A DNA stretch of 64,000 nt, taken from contig NZ_CP072110.1 of assembly GCF_017638545.1 (NCBI RefSeq), positions 1,984,001 to 2,048,000 on the forward strand. Direction: 5' to 3'. Positions 63,313-64,000 of the stretch are shown piece by piece. How positions within the stretch are numbered: the first letter of the stretch is position 1; the number at the start of each line of letters is the position of its first letter. The notes beneath the pieces are model-generated. The model did no database searches and had not been told where the DNA came from. It saw only the letters and a list, made by a program, of their open reading frames with translations. The position numbers were made by a program, and so were the translations under genes. Source of the stretch: Psychrosphaera ytuae. GTDB lineage: Bacteria; Pseudomonadota; Gammaproteobacteria; Enterobacterales; Alteromonadaceae.

Positions 63313-63981
63313 ATGAAAACAAAAGATCGTATTGTTCAAGCCAGTATTGAACTATTTAATGCCAAAGGTGAACGCAATGTAACAACCAATCACATTGCCT
63401 CTCACTTGAGTATTAGTCCTGGTAATCTGTATTACCATTTCAGAAATAAAGAAGAAATCATTCGCAACATCTTTACAAAATACGCAGACCACATGCAGGT
63501 GTCTTTTGAACCGGTTAAGCCGAGCCAAGACCCAGTTAAGATTTTGACGAACTACCTAGACGCTGTTTTTTCAGCTCTATATCACTTCAACTTTTTATAC
63601 GACAACCTACCAGTCATTATGGCTCGTGATCCTGAGTTAAAATCTCAGTACTTGGACATTCACAATAAAATGATGGACAAAATCCACCAGCTCGTTGTGA
63701 GTCTCGAAGTTGCCAATGTCATTAAAATGGATGCCGACGATATTGAAGACTTTGCAAATATCATAAAACAGCAAGTTACGTTTTGGATTAGCTACTGTAA
63801 AACCAGTCGCGAAGACACCCAAATAACAACCGAAATGATTTATCACGGCTTGCTGAAAGTTTTACTATTATTTAAGCCATATGTTACGCAAGAGTATCGT
63901 GAGCCGGTCCGTGAGATAACCGCTCATTACACTGCGCTTGCAAATGGCGAATCTTCCGAACAAGGGCAACCAGATGTTTAA
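63313..63981 (+). CDS. TetR/AcrR family transcriptional regulator
   Basis: About 222 residues from ATG 63313, which follows GACAGGAT; the longer frame uses TTG 63274. The N-terminal TetR HTH is clear (RIVQASIELFNAKGERNVTT, then HLSISPGNLYYHFRNKEEII). The C-terminal ligand domain is helical, with FWISYCKTSREDTQ. Effector and target are unknown. Divergent from coaD; a possible following start ATG at 63983 begins at the window edge and cannot be judged. Confidence 0.88.
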   Translation: MKTKDRIVQASIELFNAKGERNVTTNHIASHLSISPGNLYYHFRNKEEIIRNIFTKYADHMQVSFEPVKPSQDPVKILTNYLDAVFSALYHFNFLYDNLPVIMARDPELKSQYLDIHNKMMDKIHQLVVSLEVANVIKMDADDIEDFANIIKQQVTFWISYCKTSREDTQITTEMIYHGLLKVLLLFKPYVTQEYREPVREITAHYTALANGESSEQGQPDV

Positions 63982-64000
63982 TATGCAACAAAGCTACCAG

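Overview
The window looks like chromosome of a marine gammaproteobacterium of the order Alteromonadales (Colwelliaceae, Thalassotalea or Psychrosphaera type). The evidence is moderate AT richness, many secreted proteins with GlyGly-CTERM, porin or TonB signatures, conserved blocks such as srkA-dsbA, bioH-comF...nfuA and coaD, and a caa3-like cytochrome oxidase cluster. No insertion sequence, prophage or CRISPR array was seen. The assignment rests on gene content and family recognition, not on a database search.

Layout. 1-7.5 kb: the 3' end of comM/yifB, a lipoprotein, a large secreted M36 metallopeptidase with its own terminator, an SDR epimerase-like gene and a serine hydrolase. 7.6-13.7 kb: an ECF sigma factor (SigK-like) and its RskA-type anti-sigma lie upstream of a four-gene exported operon (DUF4331 protein, cadherin-like lipoprotein, TPR-like protein, HupE/UreJ membrane protein). 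The sigma gene and the DUF4331 operon carry the same two-part promoter motif with identical spacing, which suggests one autoregulated regulon. 13.8-19.2 kb: tRNA-Arg(CCG), a small HTH protein, and a thiamine salvage operon (TonB receptor, YkoF-like protein, PnuT, kinase) behind a TPP riboswitch, then an ElaA-type acetyltransferase.

19.3-33.5 kb: housekeeping and exported genes, including DUF3299, ccoG-srkA-dsbA-ygjP, a SprA-like metalloprotease with a flagellar-rod-like partner, bioH divergent from comF (which seems to lack an ATG/GTG/TTG start), an M14 carboxypeptidase, nfuA, and a MATE transporter whose start codon abuts that of a polysaccharide deacetylase. 33.5-42.2 kb: a chemotaxis operon, STAS-cheY-cheA-cheW-mcp-cheR-cheD-cheB, with a soluble receptor carrying a triplicated PAS module and a C-terminal CheR-docking-like pentapeptide.

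42.2-50.7 kb: cytochrome c oxidase structural and assembly genes (SCO, heme O and heme A synthases, SURF1, COX3, COX11, COX1, COX2), with a second CxxxC thioredoxin-like protein and an opposite-strand DUF2909 gene embedded. 51.0-57.0 kb: a ThrE-type exporter, rmuC, a LysE-type exporter, and a second ECF sigma module with an unusual putative anti-sigma and a periplasmic coiled-coil protein. 57.2-64.0 kb: a tandemly duplicated porin plus PstS-like two-gene cassette, ilvE, a TraB/GumN protein, coaD and a TetR regulator.

The most promising less-described elements are the SigK/RskA-DUF4331-HupE regulon with its visible promoter motif, the duplicated porin/PstS-like cassette, the second ECF module, and the Sco-like protein in the oxidase cluster. 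Several start codons were moved downstream from the longest reading frame because a clear ribosome-binding site and signal peptide begin there; each case is stated.
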